Positions 47,965-58,811 of a DNA stretch of 64,000 nucleotides are shown piece by piece. Source of the DNA: Tenrec ecaudatus (lineage: Eukaryota; Chordata; Mammalia; Afrosoricida; Tenrecidae); the NCBI RefSeq assembly GCF_050624435.1, contig NC_134537.1, positions 123,547,086 to 123,611,085 on the forward strand. Reading direction: 5' to 3'. Positions within the stretch are counted from its first letter, which is position 1. Every line of letters starts with the position of its first letter. A program made the position numbers and the translations under genes. Under the pieces are notes generated by a model. That model did no database searches. It was not told where the DNA came from and saw nothing but the letters and a program-made list of their open reading frames with translations.

Positions 47965-48490
47965 TTTGGTGTACTGGTTTGTCATGGTTGCTGTAAAAGG
48001 GACCATAAAGTTGGTGACGTAACACAACCAAAATCTATTCTCTCACAGTTCTGGAGGCCAGAAGTCTGAAATCTATATCACCAGGCTGAACTAAAAAGAA
48101 CCTTGGTGTCACCATACATTAAGCATTTGACTCCTAACCACAAAGTCAGTGGAACAATTCAAACCCACTAGCCACTCATTGGGAGAAAGATGAATCTGTC
48201 TGCTCATAGAAAGCAGTCCTACTGTGTCCTGTCTGGCTGTGTTGATAACACTGAGCTTGGGATTTGGGAACAAAGTCAAGGTATTGGCACGGCTGCCCTC
48301 TCTCTAGATCTAGGGGTAAATCTGTTTCTTGTCTGGGAAGGCAACCATTTCTAGTGATTGCCAACAGTTAGTCCTTCATGCTGATCTCTGCCTCCATGGT
48401 TATTTTGCCTCCTACATGTGTCAAATCTCCCTTTACTTCTCTCTTATAAAGACCCTTGTGATTATTATCTTGGACCCAGCAGAAAGACTC
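47965..48490 (-). mobile_element. Old LTR-like repeat (MaLR/MLT1 type likely), interrupted by a SINE
   Basis: TGTCATGGTTGCTGTAAAAG, ATTCTCTCACAGTTCTGGAG and GGCCAGAAGTCTGAAAT resemble the reversed 3' end of a mammalian-wide LTR. TTCTCTTATAAAGACCCTTG after the SINE continues it. Family name is from memory and uncertain. Confidence 0.45.
48097..48240 (+). repeat. AfroSINE within the old LTR-like repeat
   Basis: GAACCTTGGTGTCACCATAC, GACTCCTAACCACAAAGTCA and CACTCATTGGGAGAAAGATG. Confidence 0.7.
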
Positions 48491-49039
48491 AGGGAAATCT
48501 CCTGATCTAAATAATGGTCCTTAATGCAATTGATATACTCCCTTGCACGTAAGGTCGAAAGGGCCTAATTTGAGAAGAAACAGATGACTGCTCTCCCAAG
48601 GTTATGGATTTGGTGGTCACTGGACTTTGGTTTGGATATCTTGCTTTGAGGGTGTCCAATGAATAGTGGCCTGGGACTACCATATGTTTATCTATAAATG
48701 CTATTCTTGCTTCCTTATGACATGTACTAGTCTAGTAGGCATAGTTCTGTCTTTGAGAATGAGTGTCGTTGAAAGCTTTGCCCTTTCACGAACCCTCATT
48801 GTTCGTGTCATTAAGAGTCTAATCTGTACAAGTCAACAATTCATATAGGAAACAGTAGCCTATACTTGTATAATTTCGTTTCCCCAGAAGTATTTTAAAT
48901 TCCATTTCTTTTGGCTAAATTAATGACACTATCAATAGAATTACCTTATGTCCCATGGGATTGATTTATAATGTTCACATCATAAACTAATAATGATGTC
49001 TCTAAAGTGAGCCTGAGACATATATAAACCAGAGATGTA
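48491..49039. other. Unrecognised sequence
   Basis: No gene or clear repeat seen. Confidence 0.4.
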
Positions 49040-49300
49040 TGAATGAACAATTCATTCTTATAGTCACGCTACTTCCCCTCATGAAGAGATCACTAAAGAT
49101 ATGGATGCCAAAGCGAAGTGCCAGGAAGAAACCAGATGGTGCCTGGCTGTCAGAAAGAATCGTGTCTGGGGTTTTAATGGCTGGACTTTCAACAGGCAGC
49201 CATCTAAGCGAGGTGTCAGCTAAGTCCACATGGAAGAAGCGCACAAATTCTAAACAATAACAAACAGATGCAAAGGAGGGAAGGGTGTCAGAACTTAAAT
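49040..49300 (+). mobile_element. Internal fragment of an old L1 3' UTR
   Basis: GATGGTGCCTGGCTGTCAGA, GGCAGCCATCTAAGCGAGGT and CCACATGGAAGAAGCGCAC align, with divergence, to the upstream UTR section at 7.0-7.15 kb. The 3' end is missing. Confidence 0.65.
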
Positions 49301-49610
49301 GCTGACCACCTGGTTTGCAGGAGGCTCTGGATGAGAGTAGAAGCTCCAAGTCCAACTGTTGGGTTCTCACCTGGATTAAGCCTCCAGTGAGTCCCTCTGA
49401 CCACAGACCAGGTGTGGCTAGCTTTGCCATCTGACAGAGACCATTGTAAAGGCTATTACCGCACAGGTAGTTCAGTTTAAATATAGCACACTTTCATTTG
49501 ATCTCCCTTCTCACTCATTTTAAAGTTGTTTCAGTGTTTCGGGTTTTCTGCATTCTTTTCCACTGAGGTTTTTCCCCCTGTTTTGTCATTTTCTTGCTTC
49601 CTGTTTGTGT

Positions 49611-49654
49611 TTTGTGTGTGTGTATATATACACACACACATATATATGTATATG
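49611..49654. repeat. Compound (TG)n/(CA)n/(TA)n simple repeat
   Basis: GTGTGTGTGTATATATACAC then ACACACATATATATGTATAT; partly self-complementary. Confidence 0.9.
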
Positions 49655-49964
49655 AAATCCAGGATAGACTTGTCTATAGAGATAGTCACTGGGTTAGTAA
49701 TTGCCTAGGGGAGGCTCATGGAGGGATGGGGTTTTCTGTGCTGGTCTGGTTGAGCATCTGTATCCCAAGGACAGTGCTGGATCCTCCTGTTCTAAGGGGA
49801 ACAGAACCCAGTCACTCTCAGGAACTCATGGACTCAGGCAGACATGGGAAGAGAGTCGGAAGTACTTAGCTGAGAGGGGAGTGGACAGTGAGGGATCCCA
49901 CGGGAAGAACTTGCTGATGGCGATGAAGCTTAACTTGACTCCTGAAAAGGGAGAGCATGCGCTT
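49655..49964. other. Unrecognised sequence
   Basis: No gene or repeat recognised; 49701-50168 is open on the plus strand but has no known domain and runs into the LTR-like repeat. Confidence 0.35.
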
Positions 49965-50316
49965 TCCAGTGCCAGTGCTATTACCAAATCACCACAACTT
50001 CGAAGCTTAGAGCAACAGAGGTGTGGTCCCCCACAATATAAGAAGGGAGACGTTAGAGCAATAGCCGGATCACACCTCCTGAAAGGTCAGTCTCTCCACT
50101 TTCTTCACCTCTCCTTCTCTGCACACCCTTTCTCCTTGTCTGTCTTTTCTTCTCATAAGGACTTTTGATATTGGATTTAGCGTCCACGCAGATAATCCAC
50201 AATGATCACATTTTAAGACCCTGGGTACATCTCCCAAGACCCCTTTCCCAAATACTGCCACATTCACAGGTTCTGGGTGGATGTATCTTTTGGAGGCTAC
50301 CATTCAACTCACTACA
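49965..50316 (-). mobile_element. Old LTR-like repeat (MaLR/MLT1 type likely)
   Basis: CTCATAAGGACTTTTGATAT, CCACATTCACAGGTTCTGGG and CCATTCAACTCACTACA match the reversed 5' half of a common mammalian LTR. It is the same family as 47965-48490 but covers the other half. Confidence 0.5.
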
Positions 50317-50584
50317 CTGAGCAAGAGGTTAGCCCACTCAGAAAAGGAAGTCACAAAGGCACGAGTTAGCACACTGGTCTTAGGAATTCACCATGTAGTC
50401 ATGAATTGTGAGGGAGAGTGTGGTAGAAGACAAATGGAGGGGCAGGCAGTCTTGGTGACAAGGAGTCTAATTTTTACGTCAGAGAGGGTCAGGTACGGAT
50501 GATGGGGTCCTATGTGCGGTTGAGGGGTGAGCCGAGAGATGTGGTAAGATGTAAAACCAGCAGGACTTGGGGAAGATTCTTAAA

Positions 50585-50750
50585 GACCCACAGCTGTTGA
50601 GCCAATTCCAACTCACAGCCACTCTGTGCAGGGCTTCTGAGGCTGTAAATCTTTACTGGAGCAGAGCGCCTCGGCTAGTGTGGGTTTGAGTTGCAGGCCT
50701 GTGAGTAGCAGTTCAGTGCTTACCCAATATTGCCCCCGGGGCTCCTTTAA
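50585..50750 (-). repeat. AfroSINE, antisense
   Basis: CCACAGCTGTTGAGCCAATT, GGCTGTAAATCTTTACTGGA and GCCCCCGGGGCTCCTTTAAG. Confidence 0.75.
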
Positions 50751-52624
50751 GATCAAATCAAGGTAAGACATAAACAGGGAGAGTGGTTGCTCTATTTCTG
50801 GTTTGGGAATGGACAGGGTGGTGACTCCATTAAGTAATTGAGATTGACAATAAAGAGGAAGGCAAGATCCTTTGTGGGGACAGGTACTTAGTATGTTGGG
50901 AAGGGCAAATAGAAGAAGATGATTATGCTGGGAGGCAGAGATTTGAACGTATAGATGCACACTCCATAAATGGACCCAAAAGACGGCTCAGCGATGAAAC
51001 AAAAGGCCATGGATTAAAAAAAATTTGCATCAGCCTGCAGGGACCAATAATAGATCATGAGAGTGGTTGAACTCACTTAAGAATGGAGTAAAGGGTACCT
51101 CTGGGGCAGAGGACAGAGTCCTGGGACAGTGGATGGATGAAGGGCGGGTGAAAGCTATCTGCCAGGAAGGAGTCATCAGAAAGGGAGGGGAGAGCTCAGA
51201 GAACACGGGCTCTTAGGGACAGGGTGCAGGTGGCTTCAGGAAGGAGACGGTGGTGGGCAGGATCCCACAGCAGGGATCCAGGACAGGATCACAAGGCTCA
51301 GAGAGGTGCCCCCAATGGAACAGGGAGGTCGCTGTCCAACTCCGCGGTTCCTGAAGAGGCAGGAGAGGATGCCTCTCTTCTCTTTCTTTCATCAGAACTT
51401 TGAGTGTGAGATGACTCTAGGTTGGAGGAGTTCAGACCATGTTCTCTGAATAAGCCGCCACCTGAAATGGACAGTGATGTCCTTTGTAACACAGACCAGG
51501 GAGATTTGGGACATTTTCTGGGTTTAATTTTCATAATCCTAGATGCTACTAAGACAGGGTCGTTCTCACTTTATCTCAGTGACGGGGTTTAAAATAAGGA
51601 AGTCTCATCCGTGCTTATGCCAGACAATCAGATGTAGGGGTGGGGCAGGAGGGCCTGTCACCCCCTTCTCAGGCCAAGGAGTGATGTTAGCTATTGTGGG
51701 GAGGACACATGGTGGATTAACAACCCAAGGCTATGATCATGAGGTACCACAGATGGAGTGGCATGCAATTCTGGAGTTTAGTAGTCTGGTTTTAGGGTGT
51801 TGGCACAGCCATATTTCTGTTAAAGGCTCTGGGAGAGATCTTTGTTTCTCTCACCATCAGGTAACCCCAGGCATACCTTGGCTTGCAGATGCAGACGGAC
51901 TCCATAAACTCCCTGGACTGCTTCCCTCTGTTCACTTCTTAGTTTCGGTTCTCTTTTATGGGACACCACTATTCTGGTAGGTCCTCATACTAACTGAAAA
52001 GATCGTCAAAGACCCCTTTTCCAAGCAAAACCAGGATCACAGGAACTAGGGTTATTATTTCAACATATATGTTAGGGAAGGTTATTTCATCCATCACACA
52101 AGGACACTCGAAAGTACAACTGAACCAGATGGATGTATCTCTCTATACCTGGAGAGTCCCTTTCCAGTTTTAATCTCAAAGGCTCAGTGTCTTCATTTGA
52201 ATAAATGACATGGTCTCCAGGTGGAATATGGCCTAATTGGGGCTCATGCCAAAAGCAGAGTTCACTTTCTGCCATGTCTACACACTCAGGGGCTGCCTTG
52301 TGTTTATGCTAAAACTCTAGTTCACTTTGCACAATGGAAATGGAACACTTCCATAGCTCTTAAAGAAATGGACTAGGACACTTGGAAGCTATGTACACAG
52401 TCCATGGGATTATGAATTAAGTTGCTATAGAGCTCACAATCAGTTCCGTGGGTGTGATGATCGCTAGGATCAGAGAGAGCAAATCTTTTTGCAAAGGACT
52501 TTTGAGGGAAATGTCCCGGAGTGGAACTGGAAGCAGAGTCTTAGTGCATGAGAGAAACCCAGTTGTGGGTTCAAGGGCAGTGTGTTAAGAGAGACTTGTA
52601 GAGGCTTTCAAAACAGGAGATCTT
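50751..52624. other. Mostly unique sequence
   Basis: No gene recognised. The longest open frame (51543-51980, plus) has no known domain and no gene context. Confidence 0.4.
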
Positions 52625-53257
52625 CTAAAAAAAAGAATGGATTACCAAAAGCTTCTCTCTCTTCCCTCCCTCCTCTGTTTCCCTCCTCATTAATCCTTGA
52701 TAAATTATTATTATTTTCATATTTTACACCATCCACTTTCTTCTTTAACCCATGTTTCTCTTGTTTGTCAATCTGTGTTATATGTCAATCATGGAAAAGA
52801 TTCCCCTTACTACCCCTTCTCCCCCCCCCCCTTTTCCCTATCCTCATGGTATCAATACTCCCATTACTGTTCCTGGAGGGACTATCTGTCCTGGATTTTA
52901 CGTATCGGGAGCTCTTATCTGTACCAGTGTACACACTCCAGACTAGCCAGATTTGCAAACAAGAACTGGGTCATGATAGTGGGGGGAGGAAGCATTAAAG
53001 AACTAGAGCAGCAGTTCTCAACCTGTAAGCTGTGACCCCTTTGGGGGCTGAACAACACTTTCACAGGGGTCTCCTGACTCATAACAGTAGCAAAATTACA
53101 GTTATGAAGTAGCAATGAAATAATTTTATGGTTGGGGTCACCACAACATGATAAACTGTATTAAAGAGTCACAGCATTAGGAAGGTTGAGAACCACTGAA
53201 CTAGAGGAATGTGTGTTTCATCAGTGCTATACTGCATCCTGACTGACTTATCCCTTC
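52625..53257 (-). mobile_element. L1 3' UTR, antisense, host of a SPIN element and cut by the ERV-L LTR
   Basis: Follows the common L1 UTR order (TTGATAAATTATTATTATTT, polypyrimidine tract at 52822, CAGTGTACACACTCCAGACT, AAAGAACTAGAG). It is interrupted by SPIN copy 2, resumes GAACTAGAGGAATGTGTG-like to CCTGACTGACTTATCCC and stops at the LTR. The expected continuation (TTATGACCCTTCCATAAGGG type) is absent, as if the provirus inserted in it. Confidence 0.8.
53009..53198 (+). mobile_element. SPIN-type hAT MITE, copy 2
   Basis: 190 bp with ends CAGCAGTTCTCAACC and GGTTGAGAACCACTG, flanked by exact 8-bp AACTAGAG at 53001-53008 and 53199-53206. It has only the terminal regions of copy 3 joined directly, and no coding capacity. 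Confidence 0.93.
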
Positions 53258-53304
53258 TGTGTTAGGCAGGATTCTCTGTAGAAACAAAACCAGGACACTT
53301 ATTA

Positions 53305-53366
<62 letters not shown>

Positions 53367-53962
53367 TGACAGATTTATACAGCATGAAGGAATATAGCAG
53401 CTAATTAGTCCACACAACAGTACAGAGGGCTCAGTTCAACTTACTTCTGTGGAACAGTTAATATATTGGTAGTCCTTCATCTCACAAAGGCTGCCAGGTA
53501 CAAGGTCAAGGAAGCAGACAGCTGAACCTTCTCTCGAGCAATGCAGGCAGAGCCTGCTCACAGGCAGCAAACAGCAGGGCAGCTAACCAACAGTCAGTAG
53601 CTCAGAAGCTTAGCAAAATAGGCCCAGATGGGATATTGACCTCAAGTAATGCAAGACCACAGGATCCACCAGCCTCAAGCTCAAGCAATGTACACACCAA
53701 CAGCATGGCAAAGCAGGTCTCAAATGAACCTCAAGTTCTAGTGATACAGTACATAGGTTGGCTGTCCCACAGGTAGTGTAGCTCACAAGTTGAGGCAGAG
53801 AACTAGCTAAAACAGCCGCACACTGGTCCGATCATCAGAGAGCAAGGGGGGTGGGTAGGTTTTGCCAAGCCATTTATCTCTTTGCTCTCCAATCAACTTG
53901 CAACCTGATTAATCACACATGTTCCTATTAGCCAGGTTGGCACAATAAATCTAACAATCACA
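53258..53962 (-). mobile_element. ERV-L 3' LTR
   Basis: 705 bp with inverted ends: TGTGATTGTTAG (minus, at 53962) and CCTAACACA (at 53258). It contains a (TATC)n block near the end, at 53305-53366. The matching 5' LTR starts at 63358 with the same TGTGTTAGGCAGG (plus strand). Confidence 0.9.
53305..53366. repeat. (TATC)n microsatellite, about 15 units, in the 3' LTR
   Basis: Perfect TATC/GATA repeat. The equivalent place in the 5' LTR has only TTGTGATAGATTTC, so the repeat grew after integration. Confidence 0.97.
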
Positions 53963-53978
53963 GTCCACCCCTTGCCAA
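53963..53978 (-). promoter_or_regulatory. ERV-L polypurine tract
   Basis: On the minus strand, AAGGGGTGGAC abuts the 3' LTR edge TGTGATTG. This is the expected plus-strand primer position for a retrovirus. Confidence 0.75.
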
Positions 53979-54359
53979 CTTGGTATCTATACATAATTCT
54001 TTAGCCATATATAATTTCCAGACATTAATGAAATCACATACCTAACCTCATAAATCTATCATACATATAAATGAAAACACTCTGGATATAATTGTGCCTG
54101 GTACATCATACATAAACAAAGGAAAGCTATTCAATAAGTGCATATAAAGAAGCAATACTGACAATCACAAACCTCACTTTTGCAATTGATCACATGGTCG
54201 TAACTGATAGGTAGAACTACCTTCTTCTGCTACCCATCCTGTATTGTCTTTGCCCTCAGCCAGCACCTCAGCTGGCCATGGTTCTTTGTTTGGTGGGGTG
54301 ACTCAGACCTTCAGTCCTGAGGGAACTGAGTCATTATACATCCTATCAGGATTGGGTTG

Positions 54360-54660
54360 CTATATCTTACCATTTACTTTAATCACAGGGCATGGTAACA
54401 CTAAGAGACGGCCTATGGGAGCTCCTGGATTCCAGACATATTCTTCTTTACTTCCATTATGTAACACCAGTCCAATTTCTCCTTGGTAATCAGGATCAAT
54501 CACATCACTCAATAGAATGACACTCTTCCTGACCTGTTGATCCAAGGTCATGAGAAGCCCAAAGTGACCAGGGGGCATTCTCAGCTGTCAGGTTCAGTGG
54601 AATCCGTGCTGTGTTTCCTGGTGGGAGAGTTCCTTCCTTCGGGACCAGGACCTCCAGGCC
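54360..54660 (-). pseudogene. ERV-L dUTPase region
   Basis: A 72-codon open frame (54578-54360) carries the dUTPase motif around IDPDYQGEIG and a GAPIGRLLVL segment matching the next conserved motif. It lies after integrase, as in ERV-L. Upstream motifs are broken by stops. Confidence 0.85.
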
Positions 54661-54679
54661 TGAAGTGCACAGGGTTACC

Positions 54680-55345
54680 TAGACAGGAAGCAAAAGTGCT
54701 GCAATTGGATCACTAGGAGTAATAGTGAGTGGTGCCACTCCAGCTTCCACCCCTTGGTTCCTGGACCCATGAATCCTGGCTATTGGAGACACAGCACCAT
54801 ATATTGGCTGCTGGTTTAGAGCATATACAGCTTCCTGGAGAACATTGCCCCAGCCCTGCAAGTTGTTGCCACCTAGGTGGTGTCATAATTGTGTGTTTAG
54901 GAGTCTTTCCATCGTTCTATCATTCCAGCTGTTTCAGGCTGATGAGGAGCATGAAAGGACCAGTGGATTCCATGGGCATGGGCCCATTGCCGCACTTTCT
55001 TTGCTGTGAAGTGAGTTCCTTGATCGGAAGCAATGCTATGTGGGATGCCATGCCAGTGGATAAGGCACACAAATGGTAAGTCCACAAATGGTAGTTTTGG
55101 CAGAAGCATTGTGTTCAGGGAAGACAAATCCATATCCAGAGTAGGTGTCTATTCCAACAAGAACAAAATGCTGCCCATTCCATGATGGAAGTGGTCCTAT
55201 GTAATCAATCTACCACCAGGTTGCCGATTGATCTCCCCAAGAAACGGTCCCATATCTTGGACACAATATTGGCTTCTGCTGATGGCAGATGGGGCATTCA
55301 GCAGTGGCAGTGGCCAAGTCAGCCTTGGTGAGTGGAAGTCCATGT
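54680..55345 (-). pseudogene. ERV-L integrase region
   Basis: The zinc-binding Cys pair (CPICHQQK) lies near 55300. The catalytic triad is visible in pieces: Asp in GIDTYSGYG (about 55115), Asp in SDQGTHF (about 55020) and Glu in AGMIERW (about 54910). An in-frame stop precedes the first Asp (about 55210), where TGGTGG is followed by TAG. Confidence 0.88.
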
Positions 55346-55474
55346 TACTGTGCCCATGCATAACCTCCATCCCTGCCACCACGTCCACTTTATTCATGTG
55401 CCCATTGGGTGATGACAGGAGTAGCCAAAGAAAGAGGAGGATTAGTCTCCAAGTGTAAGTGTCACTTTATCCGC

Positions 55475-55880
55475 TTAATTGTTAAAGTCCTCCTCTTCAG
55501 AGGCAACCCTTTGGTGAGCGTTCACATGAGACATGATTACCTTTACTTTCTTGGCCCATTCAGTGAAGTCTTTCCGCATACCTCTTCCCCACACCTCCTT
55601 GTCACCAATTTTCCAATCATGTTCCTTCCAATTGCCTGACCATCCAGCCAAGCCATTAGTCACAGCCCATGAATCAGTATACAGTCTCACATCTGGCCAT
55701 TTCTCCTTCCAGGCAAACTGAATGACCAGGTGCACTGCTCAAAGTTCTCCCCATTGGGAGAATTTCCCTTTCCCACTGTCCTTTAGGGAGATCCCACAAA
55801 GGGGCTGTAGTGCTATTTCTGTCCTCTTATGAGTAGCACCCACATATCGTGTAGAGTTATCCGTAAACCCAGCATGAGTT
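55475..55880 (-). pseudogene. ERV-L RNase H region
   Basis: Shows FTDNSTRYVGAT with the first catalytic Asp, a Glu-containing WGEL immediately followed by a TGA stop, LYTDSWAVTNGLAGW with a second Asp and VSHVNAHQ-like sequence (as MSHVNAHQ) near the end. 55735-55475 stays open for 86 codons. The N-terminal side is cut at 55880 by an L1 insertion. Confidence 0.9.
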
Positions 55881-58480
55881 TTCTTTTTAAAAATTCATTT
55901 TATTGAGGTATTATACAGTTCTTATCACAGTCCATACATCCATCCATTGTGTGAACCATTTTGTACATTTGTGGCCATCATCATTTTCAAAACACCTCTT
56001 TCTTTTTAAAAAATCATTTTATTGGGGGCTCATGCAACTCTTATAGCAACCCATTCTCTCAAATACATTATATATGTTGCCATCATTGTTTTCAAAGCAT
56101 TCTCTCTCCACTTGAGCCCTTGGTATCAGCTCCTCAGTTTCCCCCTTCCTTCCCCTCCCTTCTTCCTTAATGAACCCTTGATAATTTACAAATTATATTT
56201 TCTTTTTAATAAAACATTTTATTAGGGACTCATATAACTCTTATCACAATCCATACATACATCAATTGTATAAAGCACATCTGTACATTCTTTGCCCTCA
56301 TCATTTTCAAAGCATTTGCTCTCTACTTAAGCCCCTGGCATCAAGTCCTCTTTATTCCCCTCCCTCCCTCCTCCCCCCTCCCTCATGAGCCCTTGATAAT
56401 TTATAATTTTGTCATATCTTGCCCTGTCCAGTGTCTCCCTTCACCCCCTTTTCTGTTGTCTGTCCCCCAGGGAGGAGGTCACATGTAGATCCTTGTAATC
56501 GGTTCCCTCTTTCCAACCCACTCACCCTCCATCCTCCCAGCACCACCCCTCACACCACTGGTCCTGAAAGTATTATCCACCCTGGTTTCCCTGTGCCTCC
56601 AGCTCCTATCTTCACCAGTGTACATCCTCTGCTCTATCCAGACTTGCAAGGTAGAATTCGGATCATAGTAGTTAGGGGAGAGGAAGCATTTAGGAACTGG
56701 AGGAAAGCTGTACTCTTCATCGGTGCTACATGGCACCCTGACTGACTCATCTCCTCCCCTAGACCCCTCTGTCAGGGGATCTCCAGCGGCCGACAAATGG
56801 GCTTTGGGTCTCCACTCTACACTTCCCCCTTCATTCACTATGGTAAGATTTTTTTGTTCTGATGCTGCCTTATACCTGATCCCTTCGACACCTCGTGATC
56901 GCACAGGCTGGTGTGCTTCTTCCATGTGGGAAAATTATTATACTTTTCATGTCTTGCACGGTCCAGTATCTCCCCCAACCCCCTTGTCTTTTGTCCATTC
57001 CCCTGGGAGGGGGTTATAGGTAGATTATTGTGATCGGTTCCCCCGTTCTCTCTCCACCTTCCCCTTCCACTCCTGGTATGGCTACTCTCAATATTGTTCC
57101 TGAGTAGTTTAGCTGTCCAATATTCCCTGTGTTTCCAGTTCTTATCTGTACCCATGTACACGCTCTGGTCTAGGCAGATTTGTAAGGGAGAATTAGGGTC
57201 ATGATATTGGGTTTGGGGGTGGGGGGCGGGGGAAGTATGAAAGAACCAGAGGAAAGCTGTATGTTTCATCGGTGCAACACTGCAACCTTACTGGCCCGTC
57301 TCTTCCCCACAACTCTTCTGTAAGGGGATGTCCAACTGCTTACAGATTGGCTTTGGGTCTCCACTCCGCACTCCCCTGCTCATTCACATTATGATTTTTT
57401 GCTCTGGGTCTTTGATGCCTGATACCTGGTCTCATTGACACCTCATGATCACACAAGCTGGTGTGTTTCTTCCATGTGGACTTTGTTGCTTCTTAGCTAG
57501 ATGGCCATTTTTTATCTTCAAGTTTTTAAGACCACAGACACTATATCTTTTTTTTAGCTGGACACTATCAGCTTTCTTCACAATATTTGCTTATGCACCC
57601 GCTTTGTCTTCAGTGATTGTGTCGGTAGGGTGAGCATCTCATAGTGCCAGATTATTAGAACAAAGTGTTCTTGTGTTGAGGAAGTGCTTGAGTAGAGGCC
57701 CCCTGTCCATCTGCTTCCTTAATACTAAACCTATAAATATATGCACATAGATCTATCTACCCATCATCATATATAAATATATTTACATATGTACATGCCT
57801 GTATTTAGACCTCTATAAATGCCCTTTGTCTCCTACTTCTTTCCTCTATTTCCTTTTATTTTCCTCTTGCCCACTATCATGTTCAGCTTTCATTTGGGTT
57901 TGAGGAATTCTTCTCAGTTACATTGCTCTTGATCAAGCCCCACCAGACCTCCTCCACCCTCCTTGCCATTGACTCTAGGTCATTTGTTGTTCCCTTGTCC
58001 CTGGGTCTGTTAAAACCCACTTCCTTTCCCTGCCTCCCCGTCTCCCATGTCCTCCTGGAACTGTCGTCCCATTGTACTCTTCCAGCTTGTTTATCCAGCC
58101 TATCCTATCCAGATAGACATGCAGCAACAACAATATGCACAAACACAAGATGGAGCACAAAAAAGCAACAATAGAAAATAAAACAACAGCTACAACAACA
58201 AAAAGACAATGACAAAAAAAGCCTATGAAGAGTTCAAGGTCTATTTGTTGTCCTTTATGAGTGTTTTCCAGTCAAGTCTGATAGGGTGCCACACCCTTTC
58301 CCTGCAGTCTATTTTTGGTGCTCCCTGGGGACTTCATTGCTCTGCTCCCCTTGTTGCCCCGTTGCATGTCCTCAGTGTCTCGCCTCAGTGTGGTGGGCTC
58401 AGGGTGGGCACACTTCCTGCCATGAAAACACCCTCTTTCTACTGGAGTCCTTGGTATTAGCTCCTAATTTTTCCTCTTAT
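55881..58480 (-). mobile_element. Stack of three nested L1 3' ends inside the provirus
   Basis: L1-a occupies 55881-56003 and resumes at 58425. L1-b occupies 56004-58424, flanked by AAAACACCTCTTTCT (55989-56003) and AAAACACCCTCTTTCT (58425-58440). L1-c interrupts L1-b at about 56206-56927, where L1-b resumes as ATTATACTTTTCATG. All three are minus-sense with A tails on the left. L1-b carries the long upstream UTR section, to 58424. Confidence 0.8.
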
Positions 58481-58811
58481 ATATATAAATATTATATATA
58501 TAAGTTATATAATGTAGCTTATATATTATGTATATCTTATATATGTCACTTCCATTTAACAGTGGAGTGTTGCTGAGCACGTCCGACTTTATGACTCTCT
58601 GGGTCAGACAATGCCCAGCTCACGATGGAGACTGCACACCTCACCATGTGTCACCATGCGTCACCATGAGGCCTGGATGAGAGCGACAATTTACAGAAGT
58701 GACAGGACTCAAGTTCCCTTCAGACCAAATAATGGCACAGGGTGCTCCAAGATGTGAAAGCAACATGCCAGCGTGGAGTAGGGAACCAGTAGGGAAATCT
58801 GGGGCACCAGC
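58481..58811. other. AT-rich palindromic stretch and unrecognised sequence
   Basis: 58478-58550 is rich in TATATA and partly self-complementary. 58555-58811 has a short CACCATG(T/C)GTCACCATG repeat and no recognised identity; it may be provirus remnant, but I could not align it to RT. Confidence 0.4.

Noticed and set aside
53305-53366. Regular repeat that could suggest a CRISPR-like array
   Set aside because: It is a simple TATC microsatellite without spacers, in a mammalian genome.
53963-54359. Possible env gene between dUTPase and the 3' LTR
   Set aside because: Only about 400 bp remain, with no signal peptide, transmembrane or fusion-peptide pattern. ERV-L elements normally lack env.
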